Of a stretch of DNA of 64,000 nt, positions 17,658 through 27,289 are shown one piece after another (position 1 is the stretch's first letter; each line of letters starts with the position of its first letter). The notes beneath the pieces are model-generated. The model saw only the letters and a list, made by a program, of their open reading frames with translations. It was not told the origin of the DNA and searched no databases. Both the position numbers and the translations under genes were made by a program. The DNA is from Rhodobacterales bacterium HTCC2255 (lineage in GTDB: Bacteria > Pseudomonadota > Alphaproteobacteria > Rhodobacterales > Rhodobacteraceae): positions 2,164,783-2,228,782 of the forward strand of contig DS022282.1 of NCBI GenBank assembly GCA_000153745.1, in the 5' to 3' direction.

Positions 17658-19550
17658 CTATAGTTTTGGATATCCAATATTTTTTAAAGCTAAAGTTATT
17701 TCCTCAAGTATCTTTGGATCATCTATTGTAGCTGGTGCTTTATAAGGATTTCCATCTGCAATTTTAACTATTGTACCTCTTAAAATCTTACCTGAGCGCG
17801 TTTTAGGAAGGCGATCCACTATGATTGCTATTTTAAAAGCTGCTACCGGGCCAATTTTTGTTCTTACTAGCTTAATACATTCATTAATAATTTCTTCATT
17901 AGACTTTTCAGTATCTACATTTGTACACATAATTCCAATTGGCAATTGTCCCTTAAGTGCATCTGCTGCCCCAATGACAGCACATTCAGCAATGTCGGGA
18001 TGACTTGCTAAAACTTCTTCCATTTGACCTGAAGACAGTCTGTGTCCTGCAACATTCATTACGTCATCAGTTCGAGCCATGATATATAAATAATCATCAT
18101 CATCTTTATAACCTGCATCACCTGTTTCATAGTATCCACTAAATGATTTCAGGTATGAGCTTTCATAACGGTGATCAGCATTCCAAATAGTACTAAGTGT
18201 GCCGGGTGGAAGTGGTAATTTTATGGCAATTGCTCCTAAATTTCCATTTGGGAGTTCTTTGCCAAATTCATCAAGTATCTGAATGTTGTATCCAGGCATC
18301 GAAACAGTTGGAGAACCTAATTTGATGGGTAATTTTTCAATTCCCCAGGGATTTGATGCAATTGCATAACCAGTTTCTGTTTGCCACCAATGGTCAATTA
18401 CAGGAATATTCAAATGTAATTTCGCCCACTCAATAGTATCTGGATCTGCACGTTCGCCAGCAAGGAACAAACTCTCAAGGGAGTTCAGATTATATTTTTT
18501 TATATATTCTCCTTTTGGATCTACTCTCTTGATTGCTCGAAATGCTGTAGGTGCTGTGAATAATACTTTTATTTTATATTCTTCAATTACTCGCCAAAAT
18601 GTACCTGGATCCGGAGTGCCTATAGGCTTACCTTCAAATACGACTGTCGTATTTCCATTAAATAATGGAGCATAGCAAATGTAAGAATGCCCCACTATCC
18701 AGCCAACATCTGATGCAGCCCAAAATACCTCACCTGGATTTACATCATAAACGTTCTTCATAGTCCAAGTCAGAGCTACAATATGACCTGCAATAGGCCT
18801 TAATACACCTTTAGGCTGACCAGTTGTTCCAGAAGTATAAAGAATATAGGCAGGATCTGATCCATTCATTTTTTCACATTCAGCAGGAATAATTCCATGC
18901 TGTGCTTTGACCCAATCTAAATCACGCCCTTCTATTAATTCTGCATGTAATATTTCACGCTGATATATGATACATTTTTCTGGCTTGTGTGTTGCTATAT
19001 CAATCGCAGCATTAATCAATGGTTTGTATGCAATTATACCAGATGGTTCAACGCCACATGATCCCGCAAGAATGACTTTTGGGGTACAATCATCAATTCT
19101 TGTTGCTAATTCGTTGGCCGCAAAACCTCCAAATACAACTGAGTGAATTGCACCAATTCTTGCGCATGCAAGCATTGCTATAATGGCTTCAGGTATCATC
19201 GGCATATAGATTATAATTCTATCACCTTTTTGGACACCTTGGCTTTTTAACAACCCACCTAATTTCGCAGTTTTCTCTTTAAGCTCCAAATATGAAATTT
19301 TACTTTTTTTGCCCGTTATTGGGCTGTCATAGATAATAGCAGTTTGCTTACCATTGCCTGCTATTACATGGCGATCAACAGCATTAAAGCAAGTGTTCAC
19401 TTCTGCATCACTAAACCACTCGTAAAAGGGAGCATTATCATCAAAAAGAGCTTTAGAAGGTGGGGTGATCCAATCAACTTTTTCAGCAGCTTCCATCCAA
19501 AATTTTTCTGGGTTTAATTTAGCAGCATCGTATGTGGCTTTATATGACAT
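17658..19550 (-). CDS. prpE: Propionyl-CoA synthetase
   Basis: A 630-residue acyl-CoA synthetase. The N-terminus YKATYDAAKLNPEKFW and overall length match PrpE better than acetyl-CoA synthetase (about 650). AMP-binding motif is YTSGTTGQPKG; the catalytic, acetylation-controlled Lys is in PKTRSGKILRGT near the end. It activates propionate to propionyl-CoA through an adenylate. No methylcitrate or methylmalonyl genes adjoin it. Acetate or 3-hydroxypropionate as substrate is possible. Confidence 0.9.
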   Translation of the reverse strand: MSYKATYDAAKLNPEKFWMEAAEKVDWITPPSKALFDDNAPFYEWFSDAEVNTCFNAVDRHVIAGNGKQTAIIYDSPITGKKSKISYLELKEKTAKLGGLLKSQGVQKGDRIIIYMPMIPEAIIAMLACARIGAIHSVVFGGFAANELATRIDDCTPKVILAGSCGVEPSGIIAYKPLINAAIDIATHKPEKCIIYQREILHAELIEGRDLDWVKAQHGIIPAECEKMNGSDPAYILYTSGTTGQPKGVLRPIAGHIVALTWTMKNVYDVNPGEVFWAASDVGWIVGHSYICYAPLFNGNTTVVFEGKPIGTPDPGTFWRVIEEYKIKVLFTAPTAFRAIKRVDPKGEYIKKYNLNSLESLFLAGERADPDTIEWAKLHLNIPVIDHWWQTETGYAIASNPWGIEKLPIKLGSPTVSMPGYNIQILDEFGKELPNGNLGAIAIKLPLPPGTLSTIWNADHRYESSYLKSFSGYYETGDAGYKDDDDYLYIMARTDDVMNVAGHRLSSGQMEEVLASHPDIAECAVIGAADALKGQLPIGIMCTNVDTEKSNEEIINECIKLVRTKIGPVAAFKIAIIVDRLPKTRSGKILRGTIVKIADGNPYKAPATIDDPKILEEITLALKNIGYPKL

Positions 19551-19604
19551 TTATACTCATTTATCCTGTCTTTTTTGAATAATACCTAGATGTTTAATAG
19601 TTTT

Positions 19605-19961
19605 TTATTCATATTCTTCGGTAAAAATTTTAGAAAAGCTAACCATAGTTTTACTAAGGTCAATCTTCATCCTAGCTTCATAATCACATGGATCAAATGG
19701 ATCATCAACTGCTAGGACTTCACGTCCAAATAACCAGCTTAATCTTCCAGCATCTAAATTTCCTCTTACAAAAGGATCTTCTCCAAAATTTTCAATTAAT
19801 GATAACATGAAAACTTCATCAGCTTTTCGATCTACGTTTCTTCTATCAGCATATCTTTCGCGACGGATTATAGGTGTTGGCCCTTTTTTATTAGGCCGCC
19901 TGATTGTAAACTGAAAATCAGATCCAGGTAATCTCGATGGAAATCCTCTATGTTTATGCAT
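19605..19961 (-). CDS. Conserved-looking hypothetical protein
   Basis: About 118 residues from an ATG at 19961 (GGGG five bases upstream); the frame also opens at a GTG at 20000. The composition is soluble and charged. The N-terminal third is rich in Arg/Lys (MHKHRGFPSRLPG, TIRRPNKKGPTP) and the remainder is acidic and helical. No signal peptide or membrane segment. It is the first gene upstream of prpE in the same direction, with a 54-base gap. I do not recognise the family. Confidence 0.6.
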   Translation of the reverse strand: MHKHRGFPSRLPGSDFQFTIRRPNKKGPTPIIRRERYADRRNVDRKADEVFMLSLIENFGEDPFVRGNLDAGRLSWLFGREVLAVDDPFDPCDYEARMKIDLSKTMVSFSKIFTEEYE

Positions 19962-20000
19962 TTTAGCCCCGTATGATTTTTCTTTTTCAATGCAATGCAC

Positions 20001-20251
20001 AATAAAACAACAATACTAAATGCATTCTGTTAATGGATTACTATTATATTTACTCCAAAAGTTGATTTATCGTCAATATCCTGATGATTAATCAAAATTA
20101 ATTATTAGAAAATAATTTTTTAAATTATACCCAGTAAATAGATTTAAGAAACTAACAATAAATCATAAATAATTACTGCTAGGTTAAATGTTTATAAAAA
20201 GATTCCAATATAGACAAATTAAATGTTTAATTAAAAATTAACATTTCTTCG
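20001..20251. other. AT-rich intergenic stretch without a gene
   Basis: Between pntB and the hypothetical gene. Very AT-rich, with several short T and A runs, and no convincing hairpin, ORF or RNA. It probably contains the promoter for the hypothetical-prpE pair and the end of the pnt transcript. Confidence 0.4.
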
Positions 20252-21631
20252 TTAACTAAGTGATTGTAATATTTGGTCCAAACTTGCCTTTGCATCACCA
20301 TATAACATTCTTGTATTTTCTTTAAAGAATAATGGATTTTCAATTCCTGAATATCCTGTTCCTTGGCCACGCTTAGATACTATAACAGATTTTGCCTTCC
20401 AGCACTCAAGAACTGGCATGCCAGCAATTGGGCTATTTGGATCTTCTTGAGCAGCAGGATTTACAATGTCATTTGATCCAATCACAATTGCAATATCTGT
20501 TTCTGGGAAATCATCATTAATCTCATCCATTTCTAGGACAATGTCATAAGGAACTTTTGCCTCTGCCAATAAAACATTCATATGCCCGGGCAATCTGCCC
20601 GCTACTGGATGAATTGCAAAACGTACATTTTTTCCTTTATCTCTTAATCTTCTTGTTAGTTCTGAAACAGATTGCTGTGCTTGGGCGACTGCCATTCCAT
20701 ATCCAGGAATTATGACAATAGATTTAGCGTCATTTAATTGAGCCACAACTGTATTTACATCCGTAGCTATCATCTCTCCATCAATCTCCATGGCAGGACC
20801 TTTTGAGCCTCCAAATCCACCTAGAATAACAGATATAAATGATCGGTTCATTGCTTTGCACATGATGTATGACAAAATAGCGCCAGATGAGCCAACTAAA
20901 GCACCTGTTACAATGAGCAAATCGTTACCTAATAGAAAGCCTGTGGCAGCAGCAGCCCATCCAGAGTAACTATTCAACATTGAAACGACTACAGGCATAT
21001 CAGCACCTCCTATCGCAGCCACCAAATGCGCACCTAATGCAAATGCAATTATCATCATTAAATATAAAGTCCACGATCCAGAATGGTTCATGTACATTAA
21101 CAACAATATTAAACTGAATATTATTGCTGCAATATTAAGAAGATGCCTGAATGGCAAAACCAAGGCTTTACCATCAATTTTTCCCGCTAATTTTCCATAT
21201 GCGATGATTGATCCAGTGAATGTAATCGCACCAATAAATACGCCTAGAAATACTTCAACTTCGTGTATTGCAATTTCAGCACCAACTAATCCGTGAGTGC
21301 CAAGAATGTCAGAGTTCAAACCTATGAAAACTGCAGCTAATCCTACGAATGAGTGCAATGCCGCAACAAGTTGGGGCATTTCTGTCATTTCAACTCTTTG
21401 GGCAACAACCATGCCAATAAAAGCACCTACCCCTAACAATGGTATTAGAAGTATAATAGACCAACCGCCAACTCCTGGGCCAAACATTGTTGCAACTACG
21501 GCTAAAGCCATACCAACAATACCATACCAAACAGCTCGTTTTGCTTTTTCTTGATTACTCAAACCACCAAGTGCAAGAATGAATAAAACTGATGCGGCAA
21601 TATATGTAGCAGTCACAATACCGATACCCAT
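20252..21631 (-). CDS. pntB: NAD(P) transhydrogenase subunit beta
   Basis: The membrane and NADP(H)-binding subunit of proton-translocating transhydrogenase, which makes NADPH from NADH using the proton gradient. It has 459 residues: eight to nine membrane helices (about 1-260), then the dIII domain with the NADP-binding signature [13 protein letters not shown] and the [12 protein letters not shown] loop. pntA lies 11 bases upstream in the same direction, forming one operon. Confidence 0.96.
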   Translation of the reverse strand: MGIGIVTATYIAASVLFILALGGLSNQEKAKRAVWYGIVGMALAVVATMFGPGVGGWSIILLIPLLGVGAFIGMVVAQRVEMTEMPQLVAALHSFVGLAAVFIGLNSDILGTHGLVGAEIAIHEVEVFLGVFIGAITFTGSIIAYGKLAGKIDGKALVLPFRHLLNIAAIIFSLILLLMYMNHSGSWTLYLMMIIAFALGAHLVAAIGGADMPVVVSMLNSYSGWAAAATGFLLGNDLLIVTGALVGSSGAILSYIMCKAMNRSFISVILGGFGGSKGPAMEIDGEMIATDVNTVVAQLNDAKSIVIIPGYGMAVAQAQQSVSELTRRLRDKGKNVRFAIHPVAGRLPGHMNVLLAEAKVPYDIVLEMDEINDDFPETDIAIVIGSNDIVNPAAQEDPNSPIAGMPVLECWKAKSVIVSKRGQGTGYSGIENPLFFKENTRMLYGDAKASLDQILQSLS

Positions 21632-21642
21632 AATTATCCCCC

Positions 21643-23211
21643 CTAAGATTTCTGAAACATTTGCAACATTCGCCTTGTAACCATGAAGCCACCTACGATG
21701 TTAATCATGGCAATAAGTACTGAAATACTAGCCAAAATAGTTATGATGAATCCACTACTGCCGATCTGAAGCAATGCACCCAAAATTATTATGCCTGAAA
21801 TAGCATTTGTGATTGCCATCAATGGAGTGTGAAGTGAATGGCTCACATTCCAGATAACTTGAAAACCAATAAAACAAGATAATACAAAAACAATAAAATG
21901 CTGCATAAAAGATGATGGAGCATAAGCTCCAATTAAGAGCATGAGTAATCCCCCAAATACTAGCAATGCTGTTTGTTGCGAGCCAGCTTTCTTTAATTTA
22001 AGCGCTTCTAATGCTAATAACTCTTCAGCTGAAGGTTCTGGAGCCACTGGAGCCTTTGCTGCTATTGCTGCTATTTTTGGAGGTGGTGGTGGAAAAGTGA
22101 TTTTTCCTTTATGAGATGCAGTAGCACCTCGTATCACATCATCCTTCATATCATGTTTTAGTTTTCCATCCTTATCAGGAGTTAGATCAGTCATCATATG
22201 TCGAATATTTGTTGAATATAATGTTGATGATTGGGCTGCCATTTGGCTTGGAAAATCAGTATATCCAACAATTGTAACACCATTTTCTGAAACAATCTTT
22301 TTATCCATAACAGTCAAGTCACAATTTCCACCACGCTCAGCAGCCAAATCGACTACTACTGACCCTGGTTTTTGTAAACTGACCATATCTTCGAGCCAGA
22401 GCTTTGGGGCGTCTCTTCCAGGTATCAAAGCGGTTGTGATTACGATGTCCATTTCGGGAGCTAACTCTCGAAATTTGGCAAGCTGTTTCTCTCTAAATTC
22501 AGGACTTGATGGAGCAGCATATCCACCAGTTTCTGCACCATCAGATTGTTCCTGCTCAAAGTCCAAGAACACAAACTCTGCCCCCATACTCTCAATTTGT
22601 TCTGCTACTTCTGGTCTGACATCAAATGCATAAACCATAGCACCTAGTGAAGTTGCAGCACCAATTGCTGCAAGACCCGCAACGCCAGCACCTACTATTA
22701 AAACCTTAGCGGGTGGAACTTTTCCTGCAGCAGTTACTTGTCCAGTAAAAAATCGTCCAAAATTATTTCCAGCTTCCATAACTGATCGATAGCCCGCAAT
22801 GTTTGCCATCGATGAAAGAGCATCCATTTTCTGAGCACGGCTAATACGAGGCACCATATCCATTGCAATAATATGTGCACCTTTTTTATTTGCAGCCTCT
22901 AAAAGAGTCGTATTTTGGCCTGGATAAAAAAAGGAAATTAATGTTTGCCCCTTTTTCAATCGCTTTATCTCAATATCTTCCGGAGGTCGCACCTTTGCAA
23001 CAATGTCAACTTCTTTGTACAAAGAAGCAGCACTATTTAAAACTTTAACTCCAGCATTTTTGTAGTCTTTATCAGAAAACCTAGCTGCTTCCCCCGCTCC
23101 CTTTTCAATGAAGCATTCATAGCCTAATTTTTGCATCTGAAGAGCCGACTCAGGCGTCATTGCCACTCGGTTTTCACCAAGGAAAATTTCTTTAGGTGTC
23201 CCTATGCGCAT
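21643..23211 (-). CDS. pntA: NAD(P) transhydrogenase subunit alpha
   Basis: A 522-residue alpha subunit. An alanine-dehydrogenase-like NAD domain (about 1-370; [22 protein letters not shown]) joins a Pro-rich linker (FPPPPPK) and four C-terminal membrane helices. It is the fused PntA form, not the split PntAA/PntAB form. It works with PntB encoded directly downstream. Confidence 0.96.
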   Translation of the reverse strand: MRIGTPKEIFLGENRVAMTPESALQMQKLGYECFIEKGAGEAARFSDKDYKNAGVKVLNSAASLYKEVDIVAKVRPPEDIEIKRLKKGQTLISFFYPGQNTTLLEAANKKGAHIIAMDMVPRISRAQKMDALSSMANIAGYRSVMEAGNNFGRFFTGQVTAAGKVPPAKVLIVGAGVAGLAAIGAATSLGAMVYAFDVRPEVAEQIESMGAEFVFLDFEQEQSDGAETGGYAAPSSPEFREKQLAKFRELAPEMDIVITTALIPGRDAPKLWLEDMVSLQKPGSVVVDLAAERGGNCDLTVMDKKIVSENGVTIVGYTDFPSQMAAQSSTLYSTNIRHMMTDLTPDKDGKLKHDMKDDVIRGATASHKGKITFPPPPPKIAAIAAKAPVAPEPSAEELLALEALKLKKAGSQQTALLVFGGLLMLLIGAYAPSSFMQHFIVFVLSCFIGFQVIWNVSHSLHTPLMAITNAISGIIILGALLQIGSSGFIITILASISVLIAMINIVGGFMVTRRMLQMFQKS

Positions 23212-23338
23212 GACAAACCTCCTTTGTTCAAGCGTCGCCGGAATCAGATTCGGCAGATTTATACATTATAGGTAAATACATTAGCATCAATAAAAATTAA
23301 CGCCAGATGTCATCAATAAATAATTAAAGGTTTAGATT

Positions 23339-23379
23339 ACACAAAACTAAATTCCATTTTTTTGGATTTAGTTTTGTGT
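23339..23379 (-). terminator. Long hairpin between yebC and pntA
   Basis: The arms ACACAAAACTAAATTCC (23339-23355) and GGATTTAGTTTTGTGT (23364-23379) pair over 16 bp with one bulged T, around an 8-base loop. It lies about 50 bases past the yebC stop. It is probably the yebC terminator, though no clean T-run follows on the minus strand. Confidence 0.5.
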
Positions 23380-23427
23380 GATTAATAAAACATACTTGAG
23401 TATAGCAATAAAAATTTAGGATGAAAA

Positions 23428-24168
23428 TTATAACTGAGACATGATTTCATCAGATACATCCATGTTTGTTGTTACATTTTGGATATCATCATCGTCTTCT
23501 AAGTTTTCAATTAATCTCATTATTTTTTCAGCACCACTTAAATCTAATTCAGTCATTGTAGTAGGCTTCCATATTAATTTTGTCGTTTCACTCTCTCCCA
23601 ATGCCAATTCTAGCGCTTTTGACACATCATTAAGATCTGTTGATGCACAATAAATATCATGCCCATCTTCTGTTGATTCAACATCTTCTGCGCCTGCATC
23701 AATTGCATGTTCAAACATTGCATCAACATTGCCAGCTTCTGCGCCGTATACGACTAAGCCTTTTCGTTCGAACATAAATGAAACAGCTCCTGTTTCAGCT
23801 AAATTACCACCCGACTTAGTAAACAAGGATCGAACAGAAGATGCTGTTCTATTTTTATTATCAGTCATTGCTTCAACGATAACTGCTACTCCATTGGGGC
23901 CATATCCTTCATAACGAATTTCATCATAATTTTCGTCATCGCCTCCAGTCGCTTTTCCGATAGCTCTATCAATTACATCTTTTGGGACTGAATTTGATTT
24001 TGCTTCTTTAACTGCCAAACGAAGTCTTGGGTTTTTTTCTGGATCAGGATCCCCCATCTTCGCAGCAACAGTTATTTCCTTGGATAATTTAGAAAATAGC
24101 TTTGAACGGAGTTTGTCTTGGCGACCTTTGCGATGTTGGATGTTTGCCCACTTGGAATGGCCTGCCAT
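23428..24168 (-). CDS. yebC: YebC/PmpR-family protein
   Basis: A 246-residue YebC-family protein. The universal N-terminus [18 protein letters not shown] is followed by the three-domain fold with the conserved [20 protein letters not shown]. The family includes DNA-binding regulators, and recent work ties several members to relief of ribosome stalling at proline-rich stretches. It stands alone between the EamA gene and pntA. Confidence 0.95.
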   Translation of the reverse strand: MAGHSKWANIQHRKGRQDKLRSKLFSKLSKEITVAAKMGDPDPEKNPRLRLAVKEAKSNSVPKDVIDRAIGKATGGDDENYDEIRYEGYGPNGVAVIVEAMTDNKNRTASSVRSLFTKSGGNLAETGAVSFMFERKGLVVYGAEAGNVDAMFEHAIDAGAEDVESTEDGHDIYCASTDLNDVSKALELALGESETTKLIWKPTTMTELDLSGAEKIMRLIENLEDDDDIQNVTTNMDVSDEIMSQL

Positions 24169-24284
24169 AATATAAATCCTTTAAAATAATCATTACAATT
24201 GCTTCATACAAATAAGGTACATATTTTTCAATACCAAGCAGATCTATTTTAAAAATTCATATCAAAAAAATTTAGATATCTAAT

Positions 24285-25175
24285 TTAATGAGTATCTACT
24301 CTTGGACGCACTAAAAACATTCCTAGACACATTATTATAAATGCTGCCCAAATAAAACTTGAGTAAGTTTCTTTTAACAAAATCATCGACCAAATAACTC
24401 CAAAAAAAGTTACTAAATACGCAACTAGCCCCGCAAACACGGGCCCACCTTTTCCAATAAGCCAAATAAATCCAGCATAAGCAAATCCAGTAGTAAAACC
24501 AATTGCTAGAATTGCATAGTCTGCTTGTTCAAGTCCGTCTTCCCAAATTGGAATAAATGACCCTTGCGATGCTACAAAAATACCAAGCACAATAGAACCT
24601 AACACTGCAGAGCCCAACAAAGTTTCAACCGATGTCATTCCATCTAAGCCGAAATATGCTATAAAATTATCTTCAAGCGCATAACAAAGTGGAGAAAGAA
24701 TTGCTAATAATACAAATCCAGCCTTTGATTGGTCTGGTAAACTTGCTTCAGGCCCAATTAAAAGAATTATTGCTATAGCACCCATCAAAACACCTAATGC
24801 TCGCGTTTTTTGAAAAGTCTCGTGACCTATCAAAATTGCAATAGGCATAATAAAAATTGGAACCATTGCTATTGTTATTGCCATGACACCCGCTGGAAGA
24901 TGAAAAGCGGCCGTGTAAGTTATTATTCCAGGTAATATTGTTCCAAATGCCATTATCCAACCAAATAAAATCAACCTTTTCTTTGTTAACCTTAAAGCAC
25001 GTCGTTTTGGTAAAAAAAGGATTAAAGCTACAAATGCCGCAAGGAATACTTGCCAAAACAAGACCCCTAAAACTGGATAGCCAACTGATACAGCAATTTT
25101 AATAGCTGGAATTGTTAAACCCCATGTTGCGCCTATCACAACAAGCGGTAAAAATAGCCATGTCTTACTATTCAT
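24285..25175 (-). CDS. DMT-superfamily transporter (EamA)
   Basis: A 296-residue membrane protein with ten predicted helices arranged as two EamA repeats, starting WLFLPLVVIGATWGLTIPAIK. Members export amino acids and other metabolites, or import nucleotide sugars; the substrate is not predictable here. It overlaps the ymdB stop by four bases (ATGA), so it belongs to the fthC-ymdB transcript. Confidence 0.85.
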   Translation of the reverse strand: MNSKTWLFLPLVVIGATWGLTIPAIKIAVSVGYPVLGVLFWQVFLAAFVALILFLPKRRALRLTKKRLILFGWIMAFGTILPGIITYTAAFHLPAGVMAITIAMVPIFIMPIAILIGHETFQKTRALGVLMGAIAIILLIGPEASLPDQSKAGFVLLAILSPLCYALEDNFIAYFGLDGMTSVETLLGSAVLGSIVLGIFVASQGSFIPIWEDGLEQADYAILAIGFTTGFAYAGFIWLIGKGGPVFAGLVAYLVTFFGVIWSMILLKETYSSFIWAAFIIMCLGMFLVRPRVDTH

Positions 25176-25987
25176 ACTGGTTCCGATTGTTGCAATCTGC
25201 CACCATTACGTATTTGCACAACATTTTTTGCTAAGCCAGTTGCATTATCAGTTTCTACGAATATGCCACACAATGTTGCTTCATCTACTGCTGGCGTAAA
25301 TCTTTCTTTGTTCATTCCCGTTATAAACCGGCGCAATGGCTCATCTTTTTGCATTCCAATAATACTATTATAATCCCCACACATTCCTGCATCAGATTGA
25401 TGTGCAGTACCTTTTGGAAGGATCTGAGCATCAGCAGTTGGGATATGAGTATGAGTTCCAACAACTAATGAAGCGCGACCATCCAACCAATGTCCAATCG
25501 CAACTTTCTCAGAAGTGGCTTCAGCATGAAAGTCCACAATAACTGCATCAGCCATTCCACCCAATGGAGCATTTTTTAATGCTGTATCTAGTGCCGAAAA
25601 GGGATCATCAAATGGCTTTTTCATAAAAACTTGTCCTAAAGCCTGTGCAACTAAAACTTTTTTCCCATTTCGAGCTTTTATGAGACGAAAGCCTTTTCCG
25701 GGTGCAGTTTTTGCAAAATTTAAGGGGCGAATAATTCTTGGTTCTTGCTCGCAGAATGTTAACATGTCTCTTTGATCAAAAGCATGATCACCTAAAGTTA
25801 TACAATCCACCCCAGAATCAATCAAAGCTTTTGCATGACTTGCAGATAAACCCATCCCACCAGTAGCGTTTTCGCCATTTACAACTACAAAATCTAAACG
25901 CCATTTTTCTCGCAAGCGATTTAATCGTTCACTTATAGCTTTACGGCCAGAGCGGCCCATGATGTCACCTAGAAATAAAAGTCTCAT
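25172..25987 (-). CDS. YmdB-family metallophosphoesterase (TIGR00282)
   Basis: A 271-residue phosphodiesterase. Metal motifs are visible from the N-terminus: GDIMGRSGR, VVNGENATGG, GDHAFDQ, VDFHAEATSE and VGTHTHIPTADAQ. The family hydrolyses cyclic nucleotides in vitro; its role in alphaproteobacteria is not established. It lies 23 bases after fthC and overlaps the EamA gene, consistent with a conserved neighbourhood. Confidence 0.92.
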   Translation of the reverse strand: MRLLFLGDIMGRSGRKAISERLNRLREKWRLDFVVVNGENATGGMGLSASHAKALIDSGVDCITLGDHAFDQRDMLTFCEQEPRIIRPLNFAKTAPGKGFRLIKARNGKKVLVAQALGQVFMKKPFDDPFSALDTALKNAPLGGMADAVIVDFHAEATSEKVAIGHWLDGRASLVVGTHTHIPTADAQILPKGTAHQSDAGMCGDYNSIIGMQKDEPLRRFITGMNKERFTPAVDEATLCGIFVETDNATGLAKNVVQIRNGGRLQQSEPV

Positions 25988-26010
25988 TTAACCCCGATAA
26001 CGGCATTGTC

Positions 26011-26577
26011 TCAAAAGGACAAGATGCCCTGCTCCGTTATTATTTGGTCTAGCTTATAATCTGTTGGCTCACTTGGCACCGCCAAGACTTCTTGAGAACT
26101 ATACGCAAAACCAACAGCAGTAATTTCTTTTAATTTTGTAATTTCTTCAAAAGAACGATCATAGAAACCACCCCCATATCCTAATCGATATCCATTCATA
26201 TCAAACGCTGCCAATGGTGTGATTATTATATCAGGTATAAGTCGATTACTTTTTTCAGGAATAAGCGCACCAAAAGCACCAGAAACCATTTTTGTTTCAG
26301 GTGTCCATTCAAAAAATTTAAGTGGTGTGCCATCCTTCACAACAACCGGAACACAAATTTTATGACCACGCTTTGAAATTTTTGTCATTGCAGGTAGAGG
26401 ACTTATTTCAGTCCGTATTGGCATGTACGCTGCAATGACAAGATTAGAATCTTGTGTTTTTAAATAATTATACAGTTGAGCATTAGCTTTATTATCATGC
26501 CCAGCCACGTGAGCTTCTGCTCTCGCCTTAAATGCTGCTTTTCTGCAAAGGGATTTTAGATTCTGTATATTTTTCAT
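26011..26577 (-). CDS. fthC: 5-formyltetrahydrofolate cyclo-ligase
   Basis: A 188-residue enzyme that converts 5-formyl-THF to 5,10-methenyl-THF using ATP. The family motif LGYGGGFYDR is intact, and an N-terminal basic helix with CRKAAFKARAEAH is present. In E. coli (ygfA) it is encoded just downstream of 6S RNA. Here too a 6S-like RNA lies immediately upstream on the same strand. Confidence 0.93.
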   Translation of the reverse strand: MKNIQNLKSLCRKAAFKARAEAHVAGHDNKANAQLYNYLKTQDSNLVIAAYMPIRTEISPLPAMTKISKRGHKICVPVVVKDGTPLKFFEWTPETKMVSGAFGALIPEKSNRLIPDIIITPLAAFDMNGYRLGYGGGFYDRSFEEITKLKEITAVGFAYSSQEVLAVPSEPTDYKLDQIITEQGILSF

Positions 26578-26616
26578 TTTTATATTTCATTCATCAGCAA
26601 TGCTTAAACCAACTAA

Positions 26617-26820
26617 TAGGCGGCGGGCCCACATCAGAACGCGATATCATTGCAATCGCATTCAACGCAGCGGTGGAAGGGGTTAATTTCCCGGAGCCTG
26701 TGTAATACAGGTGGGTACCGGATATGATATACCAGGGTAAGTCACAGAGCCAGTTCCCTCAAGAAAGCTTATCGGCCACTGAAATTGAGCTTCTCACAAG
26801 AAGGGCAGAACCCGCCTGAT
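26617..26820 (-). ncRNA. ssrS: 6S RNA (SsrS), candidate
   Basis: About 200 nt on the minus strand folds as a rod. A closing stem joins GGCGGG near the 5' end to CCCGCC near the 3' end, then paired arms flank a central bubble, and an apical hairpin CCTGT-ATTAC-ACAGG sits inside CCGG/CCGG. This promoter-mimic shape, the length and the position directly upstream of fthC all match 6S RNA, which sequesters sigma-70 RNA polymerase. The ends are approximate. The gap otherwise has no ORF. Confidence 0.72.
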
Positions 26821-26875
26821 ATGTAGATAGTAAATTTAAAACAAATCTTCAAGTAGCCAAGTTGCATATTTGAGG

Positions 26876-27067
26876 TTATTTCTTGGAATTTGCTCGAGCT
26901 GAAGCTGCAGCAGAACGAATCTCTTCCGCTATTTCATCTGCTTCTTCAGGATCAAAATCTAAAGGTACCTCGATTCCTTTTGCTTCAATAAACAATCTAA
27001 CCATTCCATCACTGGTTGGACCAATTTGTAAATTAGCTTCAATTTCAACTTCTGAATTAATTCCCAT
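26876..27067 (-). CDS. Small acidic protein (DUF6324-like)
   Basis: A 63-residue protein beginning MGINSEVEIEANLQIGP and ending in an acidic then Ala/Arg-rich helix (FDPEEADEIAEEIRSAAASA). It closely resembles a short Rhodobacterales family that I recall as DUF6324; the function is unknown. It lies upstream of 6S RNA in the same direction. The codon use and the even spread of charged residues argue that it is a real gene. Confidence 0.75.
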   Translation of the reverse strand: MGINSEVEIEANLQIGPTSDGMVRLFIEAKGIEVPLDFDPEEADEIAEEIRSAAASARANSKK

Positions 27068-27186
27068 GATTTATTACCATATCTGTTTTTATTTGTTTAT
27101 TTTTTCTTGGCTATCAAGAGAAAGTCGTAATTTCAAGTATGATCGGACTTGCCAGCCCTGAATGCATAAGCTAAATGACGCAAAGT

Positions 27187-27263
27187 GCCGGCGTAGCTCA
27201 GTAGGTTAGAGCGCTTGATTGTGGATCAAGAGGCCCCCCGTTCGAGCCGGGGCGCTGGTACCA
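27187..27263 (+). tRNA. tRNA-His (GTG), no encoded G-1
   Basis: 77 nt including CCA. The anticodon stem-loop is CTTGA-TTGTGGA-TCAAG, the T-arm is CCCCG-TTCGAGC-CGGGG, and the acceptor GCCGGCG pairs with CGCTGGT. The base before position 1 is T, so the usual extra G-1 is not encoded. The discriminator is A and pair 1-72 is G-U. This matches the unusual tRNA-His of a derived alphaproteobacterial clade. Confidence 0.95.
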
Positions 27264-27289
27264 TTTAAACTCAATATCATTTTTGTGAT

